Positions 1 through 5,221 of a stretch of DNA of 5,221 nt are shown piece by piece. The stretch is from Deltaproteobacteria bacterium (GTDB taxonomy: Bacteria; Desulfobacterota; Binatia; Binatales; Binataceae), in assembly GCA_021799555.1 (NCBI GenBank), contig JAJZAG010000269.1, positions 1 through 5,221 of the forward strand, written 5' to 3'. The notes beneath the pieces are model-generated. The model ran no database searches. It was not told the DNA's origin and saw only the letters and a list, made by a program, of their open reading frames with translations. A program made the position numbers and the translations under genes. Position 1 is the stretch's first letter; each line of letters opens with the position of its first letter.

Positions 1-2
1 GA

Positions 3-515
3 CGCCATTATCGCGCGAAATTCAAATCGCCCTATGAGTACGTGATCTCCTGCGCCCGCGCGGCCGGCGGTGAAATCCGAAACTATCGCCCGCTTTATGG
101 AACGATGCAGCTTCTCGGACAGCCGCTCTACGGATGCCTTACTCCCAACGGTTACTCGAACACCGAAGACGCGTGGCTGAATCCCGACGGGATGGTGATG
201 CGACTAAGTTTTGCAACCGCTTTCGGCAACGGAAATCTACCGCTCGAACGGCCTCCGTTTGAAGAAGAAGCAGGTGAATACCGCACGATGCGCCGCGGCG
301 CAGGCGCGATGAATGGCAAATTTAATTCTCCCGATCGTCAGCGCCCCGATATTCCGCATACTGGCCCGCGGATGAAGCCGCCGTCAGCACTCTCGCTTTC
401 CAGCACGCTCGGGCCTGGCGCTTTGGGAGCCACCACAACGAATGCGATCGAATCCGCCCCACCAAGACTGCGCGCGGCAATGATCCTCGGCAGCCCGGAG
501 TTCATGTTGCGGTAG
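3..515 (+). CDS. DUF1800 family protein, C-terminal part (5' end outside window)
   Basis: The frame is open from the left edge, giving about 170 residues before the TAG stop. A GTG at 42 is only an internal codon, because the family-like sequence starts before it (KFKSPYEYVISCARAAGG). What is seen matches the C-terminal part of DUF1800 proteins: the KSPYEYV segment, the GQPLYGCLTPNGYSNTEDAW segment, then a D-G-M-V-M-R-L-S-F-A stretch, and a final ILGSPEFMLR that resembles the usual end of the family. DUF1800 proteins are mostly exported and of unknown function. They are very often encoded directly upstream of a DUF1501 protein, as here, where the gap is 8 bases. Residues between roughly 70 and 140 of the fragment are low-complexity (Pro, Ala, Gly, Ser) and less conserved. 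The family call is firm. No biochemical role can be given. Confidence 0.9.
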   Translation, partial: RHYRAKFKSPYEYVISCARAAGGEIRNYRPLYGTMQLLGQPLYGCLTPNGYSNTEDAWLNPDGMVMRLSFATAFGNGNLPLERPPFEEEAGEYRTMRRGAGAMNGKFNSPDRQRPDIPHTGPRMKPPSALSLSSTLGPGALGATTTNAIESAPPRLRAAMILGSPEFMLR

Positions 516-517
516 GA
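514..517 (+). promoter_or_regulatory. Ribosome binding site for the DUF1501 gene
   Basis: AGGA overlaps the stop codon of the DUF1800 gene and lies 6 bases before the ATG at 524. It supports that start over the in-frame ATG at 599, which begins exactly at the twin-arginine motif but has no purine-rich site before it. The overlap with the upstream stop suggests coupled translation of the pair. Confidence 0.6.
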
Positions 518-523
518 ATTACA

Positions 524-1840
524 ATGGAACCGATCGACGAAAAGCTATTTGCCGGCGAATCGCGATGCGAGCATTGTGCGATGCGCGCGCCAAACACGAT
601 GTCGCGGCGCGCGTTCCTGCGCCGCACCGCCGTACTCTCCGCCGCCGGGATCGTCCTCTTCAGTCCGCACGCATGGGCGGGACGCTCGCTCGCATCGACG
701 GGGAACAAAAATCGCCTCGTAGTGGTATTTTTACGCGGCGCGGTTGACGGTATGAACGTCGTCGTCCCGCATGGCGATCCGATTTACTACGAATCGCGGC
801 CCACGATCGCAGTCGGGCGCACCGGCGCCGAGGGCGGCGTGCTCGATCTCGACGGTTATTTCGGGATGCATCCCGCGCTGGCGCCGATGATGCCGCTGTG
901 GAGCGAGCGCTCGCTCGCCTTCGTGCACGCGTGCGGTTCGCCCAACCCAACGCGCTCGCACTTCGACGCGCAGGACTACATGGAAAGCGGCACCCCCGGC
1001 GTCAAAAGCACGCAGGACGGATGGCTCAATCGCACGCTCGCGCAGCTTCCCGGATCTCACGGCCCGACAGAAGCGCTCAGCATGGGCGCGACGATGCCGC
1101 GCATCCTGACCGGCAAGATGCCGGCCGCAAATCTGCCGCTCGGACGCGGCGCGGCGCGCCCGATGCCGCTCGATCGGCCATTCATCGAAGAAGCTTTCGA
1201 TCGCTTATACACCGGAAACGATCCGCTGAGCGTCGCGTACCGCGACGGACGGATGGCGCGCAAGAAACTGCTCGCCGAGATCGAGCAGGATATGACCGTC
1301 GCCGACGCCGGCGCGCCTTCGCCGCAAGGCTTCTCGCAGGACACAGATCGCCTCGCCCATTTAATGCGCCGCGACCCAACAATCCGCGTCGCCTTCCTCG
1401 CGCTCGGCGGATGGGACACGCACGTCAGCCAAGGCGCCGCCGACGGCCAGCTCGCGGGCCATCTGCGCTCGCTCGCAGAGGGACTTGCGAGCTTCAAAGA
1501 GTCGCTCGGCGCAACCTATCAGGAAACGATAGTGCTCGTGATCTCGGAGTTCGGCCGCACGATGCACGAAAACGGTAATGGCGGCACCGACCACGGCCAC
1601 GGAAATGTGATGTGGGTGATGGGCGGTCCCATTCGCGGAGGCAAAGTCTATGGGCGATGGCCGGGGCTCAGGCCCGGCGAGCTTTACCAGGACCGTGATC
1701 TCGCGATCACTACCGACTTCCGCGATCCGATTGCGATCGTGCTCGGGCAACACATGGGACTCAGCGACGCGCAGATCGATCGCGTGTTTCCCGCGCGCCC
1801 GCGTCCGGGCGGCAACGTCGATGGACTGGTCACACTGTGA
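524..1840 (+). CDS. DUF1501 family protein, Tat-exported, sulfatase/alkaline-phosphatase-like fold
   Basis: The protein has 438 residues, a normal length for DUF1501. The N-terminus carries a twin-arginine signal: SRRAFLRR at residues 27-34, a hydrophobic core around 35-47, and a likely signal-peptidase site after HAWA (49-52). It should therefore be exported folded across the inner membrane. The mature part shows the family hallmarks: FLRGAVDGMNVVVPHGDP (about 69-86), YFGMHPALAPM, the TRSHFDAQDYMESG block with H146, GGWDTH with D298 and H300, SEFGRT at 341-346, and TDHGHGN with D356, H357 and H359. The Asp/His clusters resemble metal-binding positions of the alkaline phosphatase superfamily, to which DUF1501 is related; the substrate is unknown. 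The 26-residue region before the twin arginines holds a Cys-Glu-His-Cys at 15-18. An alternative start at 599 would remove it, but the ribosome site at 514 favours 524. The gene forms an operon with the DUF1800 gene upstream. Pairing and sequence are clear; function is not. Confidence 0.95.
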   Translation: MEPIDEKLFAGESRCEHCAMRAPNTMSRRAFLRRTAVLSAAGIVLFSPHAWAGRSLASTGNKNRLVVVFLRGAVDGMNVVVPHGDPIYYESRPTIAVGRTGAEGGVLDLDGYFGMHPALAPMMPLWSERSLAFVHACGSPNPTRSHFDAQDYMESGTPGVKSTQDGWLNRTLAQLPGSHGPTEALSMGATMPRILTGKMPAANLPLGRGAARPMPLDRPFIEEAFDRLYTGNDPLSVAYRDGRMARKKLLAEIEQDMTVADAGAPSPQGFSQDTDRLAHLMRRDPTIRVAFLALGGWDTHVSQGAADGQLAGHLRSLAEGLASFKESLGATYQETIVLVISEFGRTMHENGNGGTDHGHGNVMWVMGGPIRGGKVYGRWPGLRPGELYQDRDLAITTDFRDPIAIVLGQHMGLSDAQIDRVFPARPRPGGNVDGLVTL

Positions 1841-1922
1841 GCTAACGGATCCGCACCGCTTCGAGCAGATGCGCGGTCACGCCTCAGCCACTCGCGCGCG
1901 CGTGCAAGTGGCGAACGACGGA

Positions 1923-1962
1923 TTTGCGCCGAATACGGCGATGCGCCTAAATTTCGGCGCAT
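1923..1962 (+). promoter_or_regulatory. Possible leaderless promoter and start-codon hairpin of the deacylase gene
   Basis: The 120-base gap holds no Shine-Dalgarno-like sequence before the ATG at 1961. A TAAATT at 1948-1953 (4 of 6 bases of the -10 consensus) sits 7 bases before the start codon, and a weak TTGCGC at 1924-1929 lies 18 bases further upstream. A transcript started from this -10 would begin at or next to the ATG and so be leaderless. The same bases form a perfect 7-bp inverted repeat, ATGCGCC (1941-1947) and GGCGCAT (1956-1962), with an 8-base loop. Its right arm includes the first two bases of the start codon. In a longer transcript this hairpin could hide the start; in a leaderless one it would not form. 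This is inference from short matches. Confidence 0.3.
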
Positions 1963-3589
1963 GGAATACGATCTCCTGATTCGTAACGGCACGATTATCG
2001 ACGGCTCCGGCGCTCCGCGCCGCCGCGCCGACGTCGCAGTGAAAGACCGCCGGATTGCTGCGCTCCTCGACCCGATTGAAGGCGCGCAAGCTTCTGCGGC
2101 GAATGCGGTCGATGCGAACGGTATGATCGTTGCTCCAGGATTTATCGATCTGCATTCTCATTCGGATTGGATCGCGCCAATTCCGGAGCATGGTTCGATC
2201 CTCAAGCCGTTCCTGATGCAGGGCGTCACCACCTTTGTCGGCGGCAATTGCGGATTTTCGGTTGCGCCGATATTTCCGGGGAAAACGCGGTTGCTCGACG
2301 CTTCGGGGCAGATGCTTTCGGAGCGCAAGCTTGATTGGAAATGGACTAGCGTCGCCGAATATGGTGCGCATTTGACGCGTCAGGGCCTCGCGCTCAACGT
2401 TGCGCATCTCGCGGGACACGGCAGTATCCGGTTCAGCGTGATGGGCTCGAGCGCGGCCGACCCGTCGGCGGAAGAACTGCGCGCGATGCAATCGACGCTA
2501 GAGCGCGCGATGGCCGACGGCGCCGTCGGTCTTTCGACCGGGCTCGGGTATTTTCCCGGAATGATCGCTAAACCCGCCGAGCTTGCCGCGATGGCGCGCG
2601 TAGCAGCCGCGGCTGGCGGCGTGCTGACGTCGCATCTGCGCGCCTACTCGACGCGCTCGCTGTTCTTCTCGAGCGAAGTCGCGCACAACCTGCTCGCGGT
2701 TCGCGAGATGGTGTCGGTAGCGCGCGAGGCGCGTGCGCCGCTCCAGATCTCGCATCTGATCTTCGTCGGCCGCCGTACGTGGCCCACCGTCAACGAGATC
2801 CTCGCCAATATCGAGAAGGCCCGGAACGACGGCGTCGATGTCGCCTTCGATACATTCCCTTACACTTGCGGCAACACGACGATTCGGATCATCTTTCCCG
2901 CCTGGTCGCAAAACCAGCTCGAGGAGTTGCTCGACAGCGCCGACGGATGGGCGCGGCTTGCGGCAGGGTTCCAGCCGCTCAAGCCGTTCATCCATGACAC
3001 GGTCCAGTTGATGTGGGCCGTCAAGCCCGAGCTCAAGCATTTCGAGGGGATGTTCTTCGGCGAGATCGCAGAGGCGATGAAGCTTGACCCCGTCGATGCT
3101 TACCTGACAATCGCACGCGAGAGCGGAACTCGAGCCCGCGTGCTGATTCATCTCTACAGCGGTGACGACCGCAACGAGAACGCGCTCCGCGCAGCGATGA
3201 GCCATCCGCTGAACGCCTTCGAGATGGATACGATTCTGACCTCGCGGGGGCACAACAACCCCGCAAGCTTCGGCACCTACCCGCGCATCCTGGGCTACTA
3301 CGTGCGCGAACTCGGACTGCTTTCGCTCGAGGACGCGATCCACAAGATGACCGGGATGGCGGCCGACCGGATGCATCTACGCGGGCGCGGCTATGTCCGC
3401 GCGGGCGCGGCGGCGGACTTCTGCATCTTCGACGCGGACAAGATCGGATGCGACGCCGACGCGCGCACACCCGACCGCGATCCAACAGGAATCGAGCACG
3501 TGATCGTCAACGGCCGTTCGGTCGTCAAGGACGGAATATGGTGCGGCGACGGCGTGATGGCCGGCCAGTGGTTGACGCGCGGCGCATAA
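1961..3589 (+). CDS. N-acyl-D-amino-acid deacylase family amidohydrolase
   Basis: The protein has 542 residues and no signal peptide, so it is probably a cytoplasmic, zinc-dependent hydrolase that removes acyl groups from N-acyl-D-amino acids or related amides. The start is chosen because MEYDLLIRNGTIIDGSG is the usual N-terminus of the family. The order of elements is an N-terminal beta-sandwich part, then a TIM barrel opened by PGFIDLHSHSDW with metal ligands H65 and H67. Next come the bridging-Cys motif GGNCGFSVAP with C97, GHGSIRFSVMG, GAVGLSTGLGYFPG, TSHLR with H225, QISHL with H265 and FPYTCG with Y301. The Asp region is MDTILTSRGHNNP with D423, followed by FGTYPRIL with R442. The end (AAADFCIFD, GIEHVIVNGRSVVKDG) closes the beta-sandwich. 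The spacing of the Asp region fits the subgroup with a TDSW..NP..Y/FG..PR pattern better than classical D-aminoacylase, which has SDG. The Lys usually found two residues after the second barrel His appears as Ile267. Family certain, substrate unknown; dihydropyrimidinase-like activity is less likely. Confidence 0.92.
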   Translation: MEYDLLIRNGTIIDGSGAPRRRADVAVKDRRIAALLDPIEGAQASAANAVDANGMIVAPGFIDLHSHSDWIAPIPEHGSILKPFLMQGVTTFVGGNCGFSVAPIFPGKTRLLDASGQMLSERKLDWKWTSVAEYGAHLTRQGLALNVAHLAGHGSIRFSVMGSSAADPSAEELRAMQSTLERAMADGAVGLSTGLGYFPGMIAKPAELAAMARVAAAAGGVLTSHLRAYSTRSLFFSSEVAHNLLAVREMVSVAREARAPLQISHLIFVGRRTWPTVNEILANIEKARNDGVDVAFDTFPYTCGNTTIRIIFPAWSQNQLEELLDSADGWARLAAGFQPLKPFIHDTVQLMWAVKPELKHFEGMFFGEIAEAMKLDPVDAYLTIARESGTRARVLIHLYSGDDRNENALRAAMSHPLNAFEMDTILTSRGHNNPASFGTYPRILGYYVRELGLLSLEDAIHKMTGMAADRMHLRGRGYVRAGAAADFCIFDADKIGCDADARTPDRDPTGIEHVIVNGRSVVKDGIWCGDGVMAGQWLTRGA

Positions 3590-3614
3590 TCAACAAACCG
3601 CCGCGCGCGATGCG

Positions 3615-3630
3615 CTCGCGAGGGCGCGAG
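3615..3630 (+). terminator. Possible transcription-end hairpin after the deacylase gene
   Basis: A perfect 6-bp GC-rich stem, CTCGCG (3615-3620) and CGCGAG (3625-3630), with loop AGGG, lies 25 bases after the deacylase stop codon. No run of T follows, so it is not a standard intrinsic terminator. It could stabilise the mRNA end or be chance in GC-rich DNA. Confidence 0.25.
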
Positions 3631-3787
3631 GACAGCGGAGGATGACGCCATCGCGATGGCTTCGTTTTATCGAGGTGCGCCCGGATGCGCCACGGTTTTC
3701 CCTCGTAACTCCGCGATATTTTTTTCCGTTCGGTGGCTTCGATCCGTCCAATTCGCCCCTGAAATTTTCACGGTGCCGCGCCCGCCT

Positions 3788-3892
3788 GCTAGCGAGTTGG
3801 AAATGGACCTGGCATCGAAGCAGGCGATTCTGGAGCTCCTCAACCCGGCTGACAGGCTGGAGAAACTTCTGGCCTTCTTGAACGCGAGCTAG
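3788..3892 (+). pseudogene. Orphan C-terminal tail of a Lon substrate-binding (LON/PUA-like) domain
   Basis: The frame ending at the TAG 3890-3892 encodes, from about Ala at 3788, ASELEMDLASKQAILELL followed by NPADRLEKLLAFLNAS. This matches the last helices of the LON N-terminal domain (PF02190). From memory, E. coli Lon has a similar pattern, with a Leu-Ala-x-Lys-Gln-x-x-Leu-Glu run followed by Arg-Leu-Glu-x-Leu. Stand-alone LON-domain proteins of about 200 residues also end this way. The remaining 170 or so residues of such a domain are missing: upstream codons in this frame, and in the two other frames back to the deacylase stop, show none of the LFPLNVVLFPG-type start of the domain. I therefore read it as the remnant of a deleted gene. 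It could instead be a small protein starting at ATG 3656 (78 residues) or ATG 3803 (29 residues), but neither start has a good ribosome site. Neighbouring genes do not explain it. Confidence 0.5.
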
Positions 3893-3997
3893 TTAACGAG
3901 TCGGCGCGAGAGCGCGGAAGCGATTGACCGGCGATGGTCTTTCGGTCGTCGAGGGCGGAAAATGATTTGGCGAGTGACTGACGCGCCAACGGTCGCG

Positions 3998-4002
3998 CGG
4001 AG
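3998..4002 (+). promoter_or_regulatory. Ribosome binding site for the comB-like gene
   Basis: CGGAG, with GGAG at 3999-4002, lies 8 bases before the ATG at 4011. It supports that start, and no earlier in-frame ATG is available. Confidence 0.6.
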
Positions 4003-4010
4003 TCTTTGCG

Positions 4011-4781
4011 ATGGCGGGAATTTACGATCAGAGCGGCACCGAGGCGCGTTTTGATTGGGGGCCGGACGGGGCGCGGGAGCTTGGGCGCGACTCGCGCGTC
4101 GTTATTGTCGTGGATATCCTCAGCTTTTCGACCGCGATCGACGTGGCTGTTTCGCATGGGGCCGCCGTCTATCCGTGCCAATTCGCGCACGGCGAAGCGA
4201 AGGCGCTGGCGTTGCGTCTGGGCGGAATCGAGACGGCGCCGCGCAAATCGACTACTTCTGACCGCCCGTTCTCGCTCTCGCCGGCGACGATGGCGCTTGC
4301 GCGCCCCGGAATGAAAATCGTGGTCGCATCGCCCAACGGTGCGCAGGTTTCGCTCGCGGCGGCGGAATGCAACGCAACCGTGATGGCAGGATGCTTTCGC
4401 AACGCGTCGGCGGTCGCGCGGGCCGCGCTTGCGATCGGCACGCCGATAGCGGTGATTGCGGCGGGAGAGCGATGGTTCTCAACCAACGCGCTTCGTCCCT
4501 CGTTCGAAGATCAGGTTGGCGCGGGTGCGATTTTGGCGGCGCTCGCCGCGCTCGGCGCGCTTACGATGTCGCCCGAGGCGCGCGTAGCGATGTCCGCATT
4601 CCGAGCAGTGGAGAGCGATCTCGAATCGGCACTTGCCGAATGCGCTTCCGGGCGCGAACTAATCGCACGCGACTTCCGTCAGGATGTATCCTGGGCCGCC
4701 GAACGCGAGGTAAGCGCCACCGCGCCAATAATGCGCGGCAGCGCGTTCGTCGATCTGAACAACGCTCGTCCGCGCCCGTAG
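4011..4781 (+). CDS. comB: 2-phosphosulfolactate phosphatase family protein (ComB-like)
   Basis: The protein has 256 residues, near the usual size of the ComB family (PF04029). In methanogens ComB is a Mg-dependent enzyme that hydrolyses 2-phospho-3-sulfolactate to 3-sulfolactate in coenzyme M synthesis. Family marks in order are: an N-terminal FDWGPDGARELG (14-25); VVIVVDILSFSTAI with D35, the most conserved motif; HGAAVYPCQF; the KIVVASPNGAQVS block with S107, P108 and N109; AGCFRNASAVA (126-136); and AAGERW (150-155) followed by LRPSFEDQVGAGAIL with E166 and D167. No signal peptide is present, so it should be cytoplasmic. Its neighbours contain no ComA (phosphosulfolactate synthase), ComC or ComD/E, so the window does not show a coenzyme M pathway. 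In bacteria the physiological substrate of such proteins is mostly unproven. The gene is monocistronic by position: a 118-base gap lies upstream and a convergent sulfatase starts 37 bases downstream. The family call is firm, the exact reaction inferred. Confidence 0.88.
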   Translation: MAGIYDQSGTEARFDWGPDGARELGRDSRVVIVVDILSFSTAIDVAVSHGAAVYPCQFAHGEAKALALRLGGIETAPRKSTTSDRPFSLSPATMALARPGMKIVVASPNGAQVSLAAAECNATVMAGCFRNASAVARAALAIGTPIAVIAAGERWFSTNALRPSFEDQVGAGAILAALAALGALTMSPEARVAMSAFRAVESDLESALAECASGRELIARDFRQDVSWAAEREVSATAPIMRGSAFVDLNNARPRP

Positions 4782-4818
4782 CCTGAAGACCGCAAGTAGT
4801 CAGATGGCGGCGGGTGCG

Positions 4819-5217
4819 TCATGCGGCGGTTTCGCGCAACACTGTCCAAATCGGATCGATGCCATCAGCCGATTTCGCCATCTGACGCGCGTACCATGCT
4901 TCGAGCTTCGCCATCGCGGCGGCGGCAAGTTCGGGATGGTCGGGCGCGAGGTCGCGGGTTTCGTGCGGGTCACGATTCAGATCGAAAACCATGATGGCGG
5001 GAAAGCCGTCGTGACAGGCGCGAATCGCGACGTGCTCGCCGAGACAAACGGCGCTCTGCACCGCCCATGCGCCATACCAAAGTAAAACGTGCTCGCGCCC
5101 GGAATCGGCGGCGACGCGAAGAGCGCCGGCAAATCCGAGCGCGCCCCAATCTGCCGGCAGTCGCGTAGGGAAGTCGCCCGCAGCGGCTACTCGACTTCCA
5201 GCGGAAGGCTTTTCCCG
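4819..5217 (-). CDS. Sulfatase, C-terminal part (5' end outside window or frame broken)
   Basis: Read on the minus strand, the frame ending with TGA at 4821-4819 gives 132 residues that match the C-terminal region of bacterial sulfatases. In order there is LPADWGALGFAGALR, in the place of the usual W-D-G-x-S-F segment, then GREHVLLWYGAWAVQSAV, a VAIRACHDGFPAIMVFDL strand, and the diagnostic NRDPHETRDLA motif. A final amphipathic helix PELAAAAMAKLEAWYARQM follows. The catalytic part, with the C/S-x-P-x-R formylglycine motif, would lie beyond the right edge. Sulfatases of this type hydrolyse sulfate esters; the substrate cannot be told from this end. The recognisable part of the frame begins well before the GTG at 5061, so that codon is not the true start. 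Upstream the frame meets an in-frame TGA at 5220-5218, so either a frameshift lies near the edge or the gene is decayed. It converges on the comB-like gene with a 37-base gap. Confidence 0.75.
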   Translation of the reverse strand, partial: REKPSAGSRVAAAGDFPTRLPADWGALGFAGALRVAADSGREHVLLWYGAWAVQSAVCLGEHVAIRACHDGFPAIMVFDLNRDPHETRDLAPDHPELAAAAMAKLEAWYARQMAKSADGIDPIWTVLRETAA

Positions 5218-5221
5218 TCAA

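Larger units (their letters stand above)
3590..4010. other. 421-base intergenic stretch with little coding signal
   Basis: Besides the short hairpin at 3615 and the Lon-domain tail ending at 3892, I recognise nothing here. Two overlapping open frames exist (3642-3881 and 3656-3892), but before about 3788 neither gives a sequence that resembles a known family. The stretch at 3666-3770 is less GC-rich than the genes, with several T runs (seven T at 3719-3725), as expected for non-coding or decaying sequence. Bases 3893-4010 lead into the comB-like gene and should contain its promoter, but I find no convincing -35/-10 pair. A 5-bp inverted repeat, GACCG (3926-3930) and CGGTC (3943-3947), is too weak to name. 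Confidence 0.5.

Noticed and set aside
2498..3376. A 292-codon open frame on the minus strand inside the deacylase gene
   Set aside because: It lies wholly opposite a gene with clear catalytic motifs, and its translation resembles no family. Long antisense frames are common in GC-rich coding DNA.
3719..3725. Run of seven T as an intrinsic terminator
   Set aside because: No stable stem lies directly before it; only 3-4 bp pairings could be found.
3642..3881. A 79-codon plus-strand frame overlapping the Lon-tail frame
   Set aside because: The translation is rich in Arg, Ser and Trp with no family resemblance, and over its last part it is an out-of-frame reading of the Lon-like tail.
3924..3929. 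TTGACC as a -35 box for the comB-like gene
   Set aside because: It matches the -35 consensus at five of six positions, but no -10-like sequence lies 16-19 bases downstream.
3926..3947. Inverted repeat GACCG / CGGTC with a 12-base loop
   Set aside because: A 5-bp stem with a long loop and no T run is expected by chance in this base composition.
4782..4818. Bidirectional terminator between the convergent comB-like and sulfatase genes
   Set aside because: The 37-base gap shows no stem with flanking T or A runs.
4804..5085. A 93-codon plus-strand frame after the comB-like gene
   Set aside because: It is antisense to the recognisable sulfatase C-terminus on the minus strand and has no family resemblance.

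Overview
The window is a GC-rich stretch (well above 60% GC by eye) of a bacterial chromosome with ordinary dense gene packing. It has no phage, insertion-sequence, CRISPR or RNA-gene signature. The gene set is a DUF1800/DUF1501 secreted pair, a D-aminoacylase-like amidohydrolase, a bacterial ComB homologue and a sulfatase. This mix fits an uncultivated soil or sediment bacterium of the Desulfobacterota/Binatota/Acidobacteriota kind. That placement is an impression from gene content, not a demonstrated assignment.

Layout from left to right. Bases 3-515 (+) hold the C-terminal part of a DUF1800 protein whose start lies outside the window. Eight bases later, 524-1840 (+) encodes a complete DUF1501 protein with a twin-arginine signal peptide; the two form a tight operon. 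A 120-base spacer follows, holding a possible leaderless promoter and a hairpin that includes the next start codon. Bases 1961-3589 (+) encode a complete amidohydrolase of the N-acyl-D-amino-acid deacylase family. Bases 3590-4010 are a 421-base stretch with little coding. It holds a short GC hairpin just after the deacylase and, at about 3788-3892, what looks like only the last 30-odd residues of a Lon substrate-binding domain. Bases 4011-4781 (+) encode a complete ComB-type 2-phosphosulfolactate phosphatase. Convergent to it, 4819-5217 (-) is the C-terminal end of a sulfatase that runs toward the right edge and meets an in-frame stop there.

How the genes work together: only DUF1800 and DUF1501 are clearly linked, as a co-transcribed and probably co-secreted pair of unknown function. 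The deacylase and ComB have their own upstream regions and look like independent cytoplasmic enzymes. I do not see a novel multi-gene system. The points most worth a second look are the orphan Lon-domain tail, the broken reading frame of the sulfatase near the edge, the leaderless/hairpin start of the deacylase, and the departures of the deacylase active site from characterised D-aminoacylases.
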